In this document: positions 25,491 through 34,262 of the stretch, piece after piece | How the letters are laid out: every line of letters begins with the position of its first letter | Position numbering within the stretch: the first letter of the stretch is position 1 | Program-made: the position numbers and the translations under genes | Assembly (NCBI GenBank): GCA_025352125.1 | Contig: JANXTZ010000083.1 | Coordinates: 1-44,988 of the forward strand | From: Deinococcales bacterium | GTDB lineage: Bacteria > Deinococcota > Deinococci > Deinococcales > JAAFIG01 | Direction: 5' to 3' | DNA length: 44,988 nucleotides | The notes under the pieces: model-generated | Seen by the model: the letters and a program-made list of their open reading frames with translations, nothing else | What the model was told of the DNA's origin: nothing | Databases searched by the model: none

Positions 25491-26728
25491 GATGTGATTG
25501 TAACTCGAGATTGAGGGCGCAACATCAAAAAAGTGATGACGGCTGCGACCATGACCACCGCACCAGAAACCGCGAAAACGTTGCGAACGCCGATCAGGCT
25601 GGCAAGAACGCCAGAAAACGCCATCGAAATCAGACTGGCAGAGTTCATGACGATGTTAAAACCGCTGCCGACCCTGCCCATGAATTCGTTGGCAATTGAA
25701 CCTTGCAACAAGGTGCCAAAACTTGCCTCGAGCGGGGCGACCACCAAACCAATCACAAAATTGACCGCCACAAAAAACCAAACATTCGGCACAACCGCAT
25801 TGAAGGCAACCAGGATTCCGAGTGCCATCAAACAAATCGAGATCACCCGTGCCGGGTTAATTTTGGCGGCAAAACCCATGACCAAAACGCCCGACAGAAT
25901 CAAGGCTGCCGTTTCAGAAATATTAACGGCTCCAAGCCAGGTCACTGGGACGTTCAAAATATTGATGATGTACGGCGTGAACAAAATGTTTGACGCACCC
26001 AGACCAAACATCGTGACGCCACCGCCAACCAAAACCGCCAGCAAGACTTTGCTGCCAAAAATAATTTTCAAACCCTCGAGCAGAGGCGCAATCGTGCCTG
26101 AAAGCTTTTCGCTGGTTGGAGTCTCAAGTTTTGGCACGTGCACCAACACCACCAGTGCAAATGAGACAAAGAATGTCAGGGCATCCACGATGAAGGCTGG
26201 CACAAAACTGTTGGTGAACCCAACAATCACACCAGCCAGCGCCGCCCCGACCACACCCGAGATGACCATGCCGGTTTGCGACATCGAGTTGGCTGCCATG
26301 TACTGATCGGGTTTGAGGATTTGTTGCACCACCGCGCCCCTGGCTGGATTGAAAAATGTGCCGACAGCCGCCTGGGAAAAGGCGAGGACATACATCAAAA
26401 TCAAACGGTCTTTGCTCTGGACAAACAAAAAACCCAAAACGAGAATGCCCCTGATCAGGTCGCTGGCGAGCATGATGTGTTTGCGGTTGAACTTGTCAAC
26501 ATGAACGCCAGCAAAAAGTCCAAAGACAATGCTTGGAATGGCGACCACAATGCTGAGCGTAGCGATGGCGGTGGTTGAACCGGTCAGCTTATTGACCAAA
26601 ATCAGTAACGTCAGGTTGGTCAGCGCATCACCAAAGCTCGAGACGATTTGGGCAATCAGCAACAACGTAAAATTCCGATTGGTCAGCGGAGATTCCGAAC
26701 TCGAGGTTGATGCAGGAATCGTTGTCAT
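25487..26728 (-). CDS. MFS transporter, MFS_3/enterobactin-exporter-like
   Basis: The 413-residue protein has about 12 membrane segments and the motif-A-like loop FGLFAGVHVDKFNRKHIMLASD between TM2 and TM3 (first 20: FGLFAGVHVDKFNRKHIMLA). N-terminal SSFGDALTNLTLL and the FNPARGAVVQQIL segment resemble the MFS_3 group of drug or siderophore exporters. The substrate is unknown. The start is set at ATG 26728 (MTTIPAST); the frame extends 12 codons upstream. No Shine-Dalgarno is visible and TATAGA lies close upstream. It overlaps the downstream response-regulator gene, an uncommon pairing. Confidence 0.85.
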   Translation of the reverse strand: MTTIPASTSSSESPLTNRNFTLLLIAQIVSSFGDALTNLTLLILVNKLTGSTTAIATLSIVVAIPSIVFGLFAGVHVDKFNRKHIMLASDLIRGILVLGFLFVQSKDRLILMYVLAFSQAAVGTFFNPARGAVVQQILKPDQYMAANSMSQTGMVISGVVGAALAGVIVGFTNSFVPAFIVDALTFFVSFALVVLVHVPKLETPTSEKLSGTIAPLLEGLKIIFGSKVLLAVLVGGGVTMFGLGASNILFTPYIINILNVPVTWLGAVNISETAALILSGVLVMGFAAKINPARVISICLMALGILVAFNAVVPNVWFFVAVNFVIGLVVAPLEASFGTLLQGSIANEFMGRVGSGFNIVMNSASLISMAFSGVLASLIGVRNVFAVSGAVVMVAAVITFLMLRPQSRVTITS

Positions 26729-26782
26729 GTCTATAAAACTAAAACAATCATAATAGAAAGTCAAGTTTTATATTCTGATAAT

Positions 26783-27853
26783 TCAAGTTTCCATTTCTGT
26801 CTCATCTTCAGTCTCGAGACCATCAACATTAACCTTCATGATTTCGCGCAAAACCACTGTGGCAAACGAACCCTTGGGCAAATCAAACGAAATCCAAAAA
26901 CCACCCTCCGCCGCCTCGAGCACCAGATTCTCGAGCTTGACCCGTGTAATCCGCCGCGAACCCGTGCGGTTCTTAAAACCTTCCCAGGTCAACTCAAAAG
27001 CCGCCAAAACCTCATCCTCGAGCGCCTTGGAAACTGACAGCGCAGGCATGACCTTCTTGCCGTACAAGGGACCTGTGGCGCTGATCTCGAGGTTTTTCGC
27101 GCGTAGCGACTCGAGTGCGGCATCTGTCACCGTGAACATTCCGCCAGTCTCATGCTTTTTCGCCACGTCGCCCTCGAGCACCTGATCCAAAACGCCACGC
27201 TCGAGCCGAAGGCGCACGTAATGATTGAACAGCAAGCTCTGCAAGCTGCCAATCAAAAAGCGTTTTAACGGAATACTTTCGGGACCACGCATCCGCCCAT
27301 CTTTGACCAGTTCCAGACCGCGTTCGGCATTGCGTCCAGTGTTGCCAAAACGTTGAGGACCAAAATAATTTGGCACGCCAAACGCCTCGAGCCGCGCAAT
27401 AATGGCTTTTGCACGCGTCAGCGCCTCGGGTTCGGCATCACGCACCCGCAACCTAAAGGTATTGCCCCGCAAATGCCCGACACCAAGTTTGTTGCCGTGA
27501 TGGGTCGTCTCGAGAATCTTCAAGCCCTCGAGCTTCAGACCCTCGAGCCTGGGTTCAAACTTCTTGGGAATGCTGATCCACTGCCTTGTCACGGCATGAC
27601 GGTCTTTGAGTCCCGCCACACCAATGTCTTTTTGTTTGATGTTTAACTGATCCCGAATCGCGTCCATAATAAATTTGGTGGTGTTGCCGCGCTTCTCGAG
27701 CCAGATGTACAAATGCTCGCCCTCGCCGGAAAACGGATACGCGGGGCGCTCGAACACCTGAAAATCTTCGAGTTCCTGCCGAATTTTACCGCCAGTGCCG
27801 GCAAGGTCGCTCGAGACGAGCGGAAGGTCGTTCCAATCAAAGAAAAACTTCAA
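26783..27853 (-). CDS. truD: tRNA pseudouridine(13) synthase
   Basis: TruD converts uridine 13 of tRNA-Glu to pseudouridine. The 356-residue protein has the catalytic motif GLKDRHAVTRQW with Asp84, an N-terminal IRQELEDFQVFE, and the TruD-specific NYFGPQRFG and RNAERG segments. Length matches the family. The start is TTG at 27853, supported by GGAG seven bases upstream and by alignment at the N-terminus. CTCGAG occurs many times, three of them encoding consecutive Leu-Glu repeats in LEGLKLEGLKILE. It lies 54 bp upstream of the MFS/regulator pair on the same strand. Confidence 0.95.
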   Translation of the reverse strand: MKFFFDWNDLPLVSSDLAGTGGKIRQELEDFQVFERPAYPFSGEGEHLYIWLEKRGNTTKFIMDAIRDQLNIKQKDIGVAGLKDRHAVTRQWISIPKKFEPRLEGLKLEGLKILETTHHGNKLGVGHLRGNTFRLRVRDAEPEALTRAKAIIARLEAFGVPNYFGPQRFGNTGRNAERGLELVKDGRMRGPESIPLKRFLIGSLQSLLFNHYVRLRLERGVLDQVLEGDVAKKHETGGMFTVTDAALESLRAKNLEISATGPLYGKKVMPALSVSKALEDEVLAAFELTWEGFKNRTGSRRITRVKLENLVLEAAEGGFWISFDLPKGSFATVVLREIMKVNVDGLETEDETEMET

Positions 27854-27951
27854 GTCAAGCTCCGATCTGAGCGATTTGTTAGGCTCGAGATACTCTACGG
27901 GATTTTTGACGTTAGACGAAAACGATTTGAAATGTCAAAATACAAAAACTG

Positions 27952-29328
27952 ATGACCCCGCCCTCGAGACTTCCGATCTTTTTGCTCATCGCTTTGATTG
28001 TTTCAGGCTGTGACAAACGCGTCAACACCAATCAGGTCGTCCAAACCCAAGCTGCGGCGCAAGTCGCTCCAACGTTACCAGAGGTCAAACCTGCAAACGT
28101 TGCGCCACAAGTTGCCCAGACTCCAAACCCACAAGCCCTAACACCCTTGACACCTGCCAAAACCGTGACCCTCGAGCCAGACTCGAGCGCCCATTCCACG
28201 CCATCAGGTTGCGCCCTGCCACCATTAGCCACCAAACTTGCACCGCCAGCCATACCAAAACAAATCACGGGCAGGTTGGGTTTGTACGTGGCTCGAGTGC
28301 CGTCTGGAACAAAAGAATTTGCTCCAGTCAAAGTGATTGAGATCAACCCCCAAGGGCAGTTCCCGCTCGCCAGCAACTTCAAGCAAAGTGTGCTGCTCGA
28401 GGTGTTGCGGCAAGTCGATCAGGGGTACATCAAGCTCTCGGAAAAGTTTAAGGTGACGCCAGCCAACCAGTCTTACGGACGTTACCCTTACGACGGGACG
28501 GATGTGATGGGTTTGGCGCTCGCCATGATCGGCTGGTCAGACAACACCGCCACCGACATGCTGTTCAGGCGCATCGGCATTGGCAGCGTGCAACCGATCA
28601 TGAAAGACCTAGAACTCTGCAACACTCGAGTTTTACTGCCCACCAAAGCCTGGTGGACGGCGCAGGCTGGACTTGGCGGCAAAGATTTCCCGAAATACGC
28701 ACTCGTCAAAGCCACACAGAAGTTTGCCACATACCCGCTCGAGGCACAACTCAAAATTGCGGCGAGACTCGATGCGAACGCCCAAAATACCAACCCTGAA
28801 ACCTTGCGCCGATACCTGGACAACGGTTATTTTGCGGGACGCAACGGCGGCGTGGAGACCATGAGCGAGATTGACCGCAACATTCAAAATGCCAGCACAC
28901 CCGCCGAATGGGCAAGATTCATCCACCACGAATTCGTCAACTCGGGTTTAAGCAATTCGAGCCGCAAACTGTTCAGGGACACGATGTACCACGGCAAGGG
29001 ACGTTCGCTCATTCACGTTCCTTTTACCTACTTTGGCGGCAAAAGCGGCAATACGGCAAGGGTGTTAACCTATTCGGGGTACCTCGAGACCAAATCAGGC
29101 GAGCGCATTATTTACGTCTACTTCAATGACGCCAGCCAAAACTTGACCACCCGAGATGAAACGCCGCAAGCCTTTAACTTGATCAATGCCGCAATCCGAA
29201 AAGTGATGCGCCCCGAAGATTTGATCCCAATCAAAAAACCTGCCCCAAACAAAGCCGATCTCAAGAAACCAGCACAACCTCGAGTCCTCACCAAGTTAAA
29301 CTTGCCAAACAAAAACCTGGGAAATTAA
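27952..29328 (+). CDS. Class A beta-lactamase-fold serine hydrolase, lipoprotein
   Basis: The 458-residue protein starts with a lipoprotein signal (FLLIALIVSGC, lipid Cys20) and a Pro/Gln/Thr-rich spacer of about 80 residues. A penicillin-binding serine-hydrolase domain follows: S141-x-x-K144 in FPLASNFKQ, S196-D197-N198 in GWSDNTATD, and K364-S365-G366 in FGGKSGN. These are the three class A motifs. An ExxLN omega loop with the deacylating Glu is not obvious. It may therefore be a weak lactamase, a penicillin-binding protein or a wall-sensing relative. A Lys/Pro-rich tail ends the protein. It is divergent from truD. Confidence 0.85.
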   Translation: MTPPSRLPIFLLIALIVSGCDKRVNTNQVVQTQAAAQVAPTLPEVKPANVAPQVAQTPNPQALTPLTPAKTVTLEPDSSAHSTPSGCALPPLATKLAPPAIPKQITGRLGLYVARVPSGTKEFAPVKVIEINPQGQFPLASNFKQSVLLEVLRQVDQGYIKLSEKFKVTPANQSYGRYPYDGTDVMGLALAMIGWSDNTATDMLFRRIGIGSVQPIMKDLELCNTRVLLPTKAWWTAQAGLGGKDFPKYALVKATQKFATYPLEAQLKIAARLDANAQNTNPETLRRYLDNGYFAGRNGGVETMSEIDRNIQNASTPAEWARFIHHEFVNSGLSNSSRKLFRDTMYHGKGRSLIHVPFTYFGGKSGNTARVLTYSGYLETKSGERIIYVYFNDASQNLTTRDETPQAFNLINAAIRKVMRPEDLIPIKKPAPNKADLKKPAQPRVLTKLNLPNKNLGN

Positions 29329-29410
29329 ATTATCTCGGGCTTAACCATAAAATATCCATGCAAAATCGACCAGAAACCAAAAACTCGGATAGAATACATG
29401 CGGAGGATTC

Positions 29411-30091
29411 ATGAACAAACCATCGATCATTGCGTTCATCTCGAGCCTTGCCATTGCGGGCACGGTCTTGTCCATAACACCACATGTTGTTCTGGCACAA
29501 GCCAGCTCGAGCGCTTACTATCTGCCCAAAGGTTTCAAACTCACACCGTTTTTGTCCAAAACCCCAGTGCGCACGTTCAAAGATTATGAAGTCAATTTAA
29601 AAGACAAAACCGATTATCGCGTCGTCATCGAAACCGAGGTCGGACGCATGGTCTTGGATTTGTATGAAGACGACACCCCAACCACCGTCAACTCCTTTGC
29701 TTGGCTGGCACGCCACCACTATTACGACGGCATTGCCTTTCACCGCGTGATGGACAATTTTGTGGTTCAGGGCGGCGACCCAAACACCATCAAGACCGAC
29801 AGCCGCCTGTGGGGACAGGGTGGACCGGGTTATCAATTTGGACTCGAGATTCGTAAAAACCTGAAATTTGATGCCAAAGGTGTGATCGGCATGGCACGCA
29901 CCCAAGACCCCAACAGCAACGGCAGTCAGTTTTACATCACACTCGCGCCAACCCCAAGCCTGGACGGACAGTACACTGTGTTTGGCAAAGTGGTCGAAGG
30001 TTTGGGCGTGCTCGACAAAGTGGTTCGCGGCGAGCCACCTGCCAAGCCAACCCGCATGAAACGCGTTTACATCATCGAAAAAAAGAAATAA
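29411..30091 (+). CDS. Exported cyclophilin-type peptidyl-prolyl isomerase
   Basis: The 226-residue protein has a signal peptide (about 1-30, ending VVLAQA) and a cyclophilin domain: VIETEVGRMVLDLYEDDTP, YDGIAFHRVMDNFVVQGGDP (catalytic Arg in FHRV), GVIGMART and GSQFYITLAPTPSLDGQ. It should isomerise X-Pro bonds during folding of exported proteins. GGAGG precedes ATG 29411, with a possible TAGAAT -10 about 15 bases earlier. The next gene is a cyclophilin paralogue 24 bp away, sharing the YYLPKGF.LTP-like N-terminal motif, so the pair looks like a tandem duplication. Confidence 0.93.
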   Translation: MNKPSIIAFISSLAIAGTVLSITPHVVLAQASSSAYYLPKGFKLTPFLSKTPVRTFKDYEVNLKDKTDYRVVIETEVGRMVLDLYEDDTPTTVNSFAWLARHHYYDGIAFHRVMDNFVVQGGDPNTIKTDSRLWGQGGPGYQFGLEIRKNLKFDAKGVIGMARTQDPNSNGSQFYITLAPTPSLDGQYTVFGKVVEGLGVLDKVVRGEPPAKPTRMKRVYIIEKKK

Positions 30092-30115
30092 TCAACAGTT
30101 TCAAGAAAGAACAAC

Positions 30116-30691
30116 ATGTCTGAACAATACATTCCAAACGGTTACAGCCTGACCCCAGAACTCTCGAGTGACCGCGTCACCAGCTTTGATGCGGCTGGTC
30201 AAGGCACCGAACCAGGCAAAGCCTACGCCATCGTGCTCGAGACCAGCAAAGGACGGATGGTCGCCGAACTGTACGCCGACAAGACACCGATCACCGTCAA
30301 TTCGATGGTCTGGCTGGCGCGTCATCACTATTACGACGGCATTGTCTTTCACCGCGTGCTTGACGGATTCATGGCGCAAACGGGCGACCCAACCGGCACT
30401 GGGCGCGGCGGACCAGGCTACAAATTTGGCGACGAGTTCAATCCCAACCTCAAACACAGGGGCAAGGGCGTGCTCAGCATGGCAAATGCGGGACCGGGCA
30501 CGAACGGCAGTCAAATCTTTATCACCTTCCTCGACACGCCACACTTGGACGGACGCCACACGGTGTTCGGCAAAGTTGTTGATGGTCTCGAGGTGCTTGA
30601 TAAACTCAAACGCATCGACCCGAGCCGCCCGAGCTTTGGTGTCGAGCCAGACGTGATCACTCGAGCTTACGTGGTTGAGAAAAGCGCTTAA
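30116..30691 (+). CDS. Cytoplasmic cyclophilin-type peptidyl-prolyl isomerase
   Basis: The 191-residue paralogue of the preceding protein lacks a signal peptide. It keeps [17 protein letters not shown] at the start and the core motifs [40 protein letters not shown] and [11 protein letters not shown]. The catalytic Arg and the substrate-pocket Phe and Gln positions are conserved, so it should be active in the cytoplasm. It lies 24 bp downstream of the exported copy and is probably co-transcribed with it. Confidence 0.93.
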   Translation: MSEQYIPNGYSLTPELSSDRVTSFDAAGQGTEPGKAYAIVLETSKGRMVAELYADKTPITVNSMVWLARHHYYDGIVFHRVLDGFMAQTGDPTGTGRGGPGYKFGDEFNPNLKHRGKGVLSMANAGPGTNGSQIFITFLDTPHLDGRHTVFGKVVDGLEVLDKLKRIDPSRPSFGVEPDVITRAYVVEKSA

Positions 30692-30741
30692 AAAAACGAT
30701 TTAAAATCTGATTCAATTCCAAAGTCATCGGGAGGGAAAAG

Positions 30742-31947
30742 ATGACCTTATTGGCAACAAAACCAACACCGCACCAATACGCCAATGCCCCGTGGCCATT
30801 CTTTGACGCCGACGAACTCGCGGCGGTTCAACGCGTCATGGTCTCTGGCAAAGTCAATTACTGGACTGGCACAGAGGCTCGAGAATTTGAACGTGAGTAC
30901 GCCGAATACCTTGGGGTCAAACACGCCATCGCACTGCACAACGGCACACTGGCGCTCGAGTTGGCATTGTACGCGTTTGATATTGGTATTGGCGATGAGG
31001 TGATTACCACTTCACGCACTTTTATTGCCTCGGCAAGCTGCATTGTCATGCGCGGCGCGACGCCAATTATTGCCGATGTTGATCCAGATTCTCAGAACAT
31101 CAGCGCCGATACGATTCGATGTTTGATCACCCCAAAAACCAAAGCCATTGTTGTCGTTCACCTTGCTGGTTGGGCTTGCGAGATGGACGAGATCATGGAA
31201 TTGGCAAAAGAGCATAACTTGATTGTGATCGAAGATTGCGCTCAAGCCAATGGTGCGTTTTACCGAGGCAAACCCGTCGGCAGCTTTGGACACGCTGCCG
31301 CGTTCTCGTTTTGTCAGGACAAAATCATAACCACTGGCGGCGAGGGTGGTTTGCTGGCGCTCAACGACGGCACCCTCTGGGCAAAAGCTTGGGCGTTCAA
31401 AGACCACGGGAAAAGCTTTGACGCCGTTTACAACCGCGAACACGTCCCAGGTTTTCGATGGCTTCACGAGTCTTTTGGAACCAACTGGCGAATGCTCGAG
31501 TTTCAAGCTGCCATTGGACGGATTCAATTGCGCAAACTGCCTGCATGGGTTCAACAGCGCCGCGACAATGCTGCGGTACTGACCAAACATTTTTCAAATT
31601 TTGAAGCGCTCAGGCTGACCATTCCACCCGAACATATGCAGCACGCCTATTACAAATATTATGCTTTTGTCAGGCTCGAGAAACTCAAACCAGGCTGGAC
31701 TCGGGATAGGATCATGAACGAAATCACGGCGCTCGGCATTCCGTGTTTTTCAGGATCGTGCAGCGAAATTTACCTCGAGAAAGCTTTTAAGGATGCTGAC
31801 TTGGGTCCAAAAAAGCGCTTACCTGTGGCTCGGGAATTAGGTGAAACCTCTTTGATGTGGTTGGTACATCCGACATTGAGCACCCATGACATGGAATTTA
31901 TTTGCAAGAAAATGGTTGCTGTCTTTGAAGCAGCAACACTCAAGTAA
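30742..31947 (+). CDS. DegT/DnrJ/EryC1-family sugar aminotransferase
   Basis: The 401-residue PLP enzyme transfers an amino group to a nucleotide-linked keto sugar. Visible features are HNGTLALELAL, VIEDCAQANGAFY (cofactor Asp) and the Schiff-base Lys in FSFCQDKIITTGGEGG. Relatives such as PglE and WecE make 4-amino-4,6-dideoxy sugars. A PglD-like acetyltransferase and a phosphoglycosyl transferase lie in the same locus on the other strand, so a diacetamido sugar is plausible; no 4,6-dehydratase is in the window. GGGAGGG precedes the ATG. The gene converges with the O-antigen-ligase-like gene, nine bases apart. Confidence 0.9.
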   Translation: MTLLATKPTPHQYANAPWPFFDADELAAVQRVMVSGKVNYWTGTEAREFEREYAEYLGVKHAIALHNGTLALELALYAFDIGIGDEVITTSRTFIASASCIVMRGATPIIADVDPDSQNISADTIRCLITPKTKAIVVVHLAGWACEMDEIMELAKEHNLIVIEDCAQANGAFYRGKPVGSFGHAAAFSFCQDKIITTGGEGGLLALNDGTLWAKAWAFKDHGKSFDAVYNREHVPGFRWLHESFGTNWRMLEFQAAIGRIQLRKLPAWVQQRRDNAAVLTKHFSNFEALRLTIPPEHMQHAYYKYYAFVRLEKLKPGWTRDRIMNEITALGIPCFSGSCSEIYLEKAFKDADLGPKKRLPVARELGETSLMWLVHPTLSTHDMEFICKKMVAVFEAATLK

Positions 31948-31955
31948 ATTCGGTT

Positions 31956-33551
31956 TCAAGCTGACAATGACGTTGCGTTAACCGTGACGTCATCTTCATT
32001 TGGTTTTTGAACTAAAAACCCTGCGGCTGACATCCAAAACACGACTTGCCCGGGCGCATAATAAAAAAAGTAATCGGTTAAATTGACCAAAAACAAAACC
32101 GCAAAACAAATTAAAGCCAAACGGTCATTAAGCCTCCAAGCCCTGGCGAACACAGCAATCCACAACGCCATCATTGCCAGCAAACCGAAAACACCACTTT
32201 CGCCAGCGACCTGTAACCACAGGTTATGGGCGTGCGTCAAGTTCTCTCGAACCAAACCCGCGTTTTGCGCTCGAGTGTCATATTTGGCGATCATGGCTTT
32301 TTGTAAATCACCCACGCCAAACCAAGGCGAATCCTGAAACGCCAGCCACGCGAGACGGAAAATCTCGAGCCTCGAGCGTGAACTGGCGGTATCGTTAGGT
32401 TGAATCGCGCGAAAACCACTATTGGAAATTGTCAGAGAGTTATTGATATTTGTATTTCTTTGTTGGTAAATTTGCGCGGCTGTCGCAGTTATGAGTAAAC
32501 AAGTCGATAATAGCAAAACAGCTCGGAAATACTTAAAATCTTTAATTATAAGCAAAAATAAACCTAAGCCAAATGCAGCCAGAGCACTACGACTTCCAGA
32601 AGTAAATATCCCCAATATCAAAATAGCCGCACTTAGAAAAAAAGGAAATTGTTTATTCACAATTCCTATTGCTAAAATACCAAATACAGTCAACCAAACA
32701 CCAAAAGCATTTTCGTTAAATGCCCACAATTGCGCTCGAGAAGAATTTAAGACGCGTTCTAACAACGTTGGCGGTTCAATAATATCAAGATGTTCATTTC
32801 GCACGTCCACGATTGAGCTACCTGACTTCCAAGAACCATAACCTCCAAAAACAAAAATCATTGACGCTCGAGATGGAAGTGACGTCACAATCTGGCATGT
32901 TGTCCAATCGGTGTGAATTTGACAAGGTACATCGACACGGTTGTTGGCAAGTTTTTCATGAATCAATGAAATGCTGACCTGAATCGGTGTTTTTGCTTTA
33001 AATTCGGCGGTGTATCTGACTTGCCCAGAACCTTGCATCCCAAGAAGTTGCAAGACCCAAGCATTGCCAGTATCAACCGCCTCAAATTGTCGGTAGTGAC
33101 CAAAGTTAACTTGTTTGGCAAGTAGAGGCTCGAGTTTCCATTGTGTTGATTCTGCGAACCAAACATTCCAAGCCGCAAAGATCGAAATGCTGATAAGTCC
33201 GACCAGCAATCCAAACGAAAAAACCATTCTGAAATATCGCAAAATCAGTCTTGCGGATTGGTAAATCACCCACATCAAAATTCCTTCAAAAACAATTCGC
33301 CAAGGTAATTTGTTAACCTGAAGGTTTGAAATTACACGCGTCAAAACAAGCAAAACAAGCAAAATTGTGATAGAAATATTCTTTTGCTTATTTGAAACAG
33401 CCAATTGCATGATATAAATAATTCCTATAACCGTTAAGCTTCCTAAACCCACTTCTGGATATAGAGCACAAGTCATCCCGATCAAAAAAAATAGTATTTT
33501 AAACGGTAAAAGTGAACTTATTGTTTTTAGATTTATGAGTGAAAATATCAA
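31956..33551 (-). CDS. O-antigen ligase/polymerase-like membrane protein with inserted soluble domain
   Basis: The 531-residue protein has about ten membrane segments and Wzy/WaaL/PglL-type motifs: TSGSRSALAAFGLGLFLL, and HAHNLWLQVAGESGVFGLL in the large external loop. Between about residues 140 and 280 it carries an unusual beta-rich segment (QVRYTAEFKAKTPIQVSIS, TDWTTCQIVTSLP, FVFGGYGSWKSG) that resembles a carbohydrate-binding beta-sandwich. It could transfer glycan to lipid A-like carriers, S-layer or pilus proteins, or polymerise it. The start is TTG 33551 with no good ribosome site and is uncertain. CTCGAG is sparser here than upstream but still present. Confidence 0.8.
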   Translation of the reverse strand: MIFSLINLKTISSLLPFKILFFLIGMTCALYPEVGLGSLTVIGIIYIMQLAVSNKQKNISITILLVLLVLTRVISNLQVNKLPWRIVFEGILMWVIYQSARLILRYFRMVFSFGLLVGLISISIFAAWNVWFAESTQWKLEPLLAKQVNFGHYRQFEAVDTGNAWVLQLLGMQGSGQVRYTAEFKAKTPIQVSISLIHEKLANNRVDVPCQIHTDWTTCQIVTSLPSRASMIFVFGGYGSWKSGSSIVDVRNEHLDIIEPPTLLERVLNSSRAQLWAFNENAFGVWLTVFGILAIGIVNKQFPFFLSAAILILGIFTSGSRSALAAFGLGLFLLIIKDFKYFRAVLLLSTCLLITATAAQIYQQRNTNINNSLTISNSGFRAIQPNDTASSRSRLEIFRLAWLAFQDSPWFGVGDLQKAMIAKYDTRAQNAGLVRENLTHAHNLWLQVAGESGVFGLLAMMALWIAVFARAWRLNDRLALICFAVLFLVNLTDYFFYYAPGQVVFWMSAAGFLVQKPNEDDVTVNATSLSA

Positions 33552-33609
33552 GCTAAACAGAATGGCACATCCTCGAGATTAAATGCTTAAACCAGATCAA
33601 ATTTGGCTG

Positions 33610-34251
33610 CTATGGTTTGAAGAGTTTTCTGGCTGGGTTGCCTACATAAATTTGGTTTTCCAAGTATTCTCCACGAATGGCAACTGTCCCAGCCCCAAGG
33701 GTACACCATTTCTTCAGTTTTAAACCTGGAGTTACAATTGCTCCAGCACCGACAAAAACGCCCTCCTCAAGTTCGACGCCGCCCGTCAATACTGCATTCG
33801 GTGCAACATGCACAAAATCTGCAATTTTGTTGTCATGATCGACTCGAGAACCAGTGTTTAAAATTACGTGCTCACCAATAACCGTATCTGCTTGGACAAT
33901 TGCACCAGCAAAAATAACCGTTCCAACCCCTATTTTGACTTTGGGCGATACTATCGCTTGCGGATGAACAATGATCGCCCAAATAACATTATTTTTAAGT
34001 AAGGTTTTGATTTTTTCTCGAGCTTTGTTTGCACCGATGGCAATAACGTAATGAGCATTTTGAATGGCATGAAAATTTGCAACCGTTCCCAAATACGGGA
34101 AATCATCAATGGTCTTCTCAAAAGTATCATCAAGCACACCAATAATATGCCATCCCGAAAGCTGCGCCGCTTCCGCGACCACCTTGGCATGACCGCCAGC
34201 GCCAATAATCACCAGGTTAATAAACCCCCCAGTTACAAAATGCAACACCAT
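33610..34251 (-). CDS. PglD/NeuD-family sugar acyltransferase
   Basis: This left-handed beta-helix acyltransferase has an N-terminal Rossmann-like domain (LVIIGAGGHAKVVAEAA, GVLDDT) and C-terminal hexapeptide repeats (IGVGTVIFAGAIVQADTVIG, DFVHVAPNAVLTGGV). The catalytic-type His is in SRVDHDNKI. PglD acetylates the 4-amino group of UDP-4-amino sugars from acetyl-CoA. The start is uncertain: ATG 34251 is used, TTG 34266 overlaps the upstream stop, and homologues begin about ten residues later, near LVIIG. It lies just after the GT4-PGT fusion gene, in the order seen in bacillosamine-type pathways. Confidence 0.88.
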   Translation of the reverse strand: MVLHFVTGGFINLVIIGAGGHAKVVAEAAQLSGWHIIGVLDDTFEKTIDDFPYLGTVANFHAIQNAHYVIAIGANKAREKIKTLLKNNVIWAIIVHPQAIVSPKVKIGVGTVIFAGAIVQADTVIGEHVILNTGSRVDHDNKIADFVHVAPNAVLTGGVELEEGVFVGAGAIVTPGLKLKKWCTLGAGTVAIRGEYLENQIYVGNPARKLFKP

Positions 34252-34262
34252 TAAAAAGTCTG

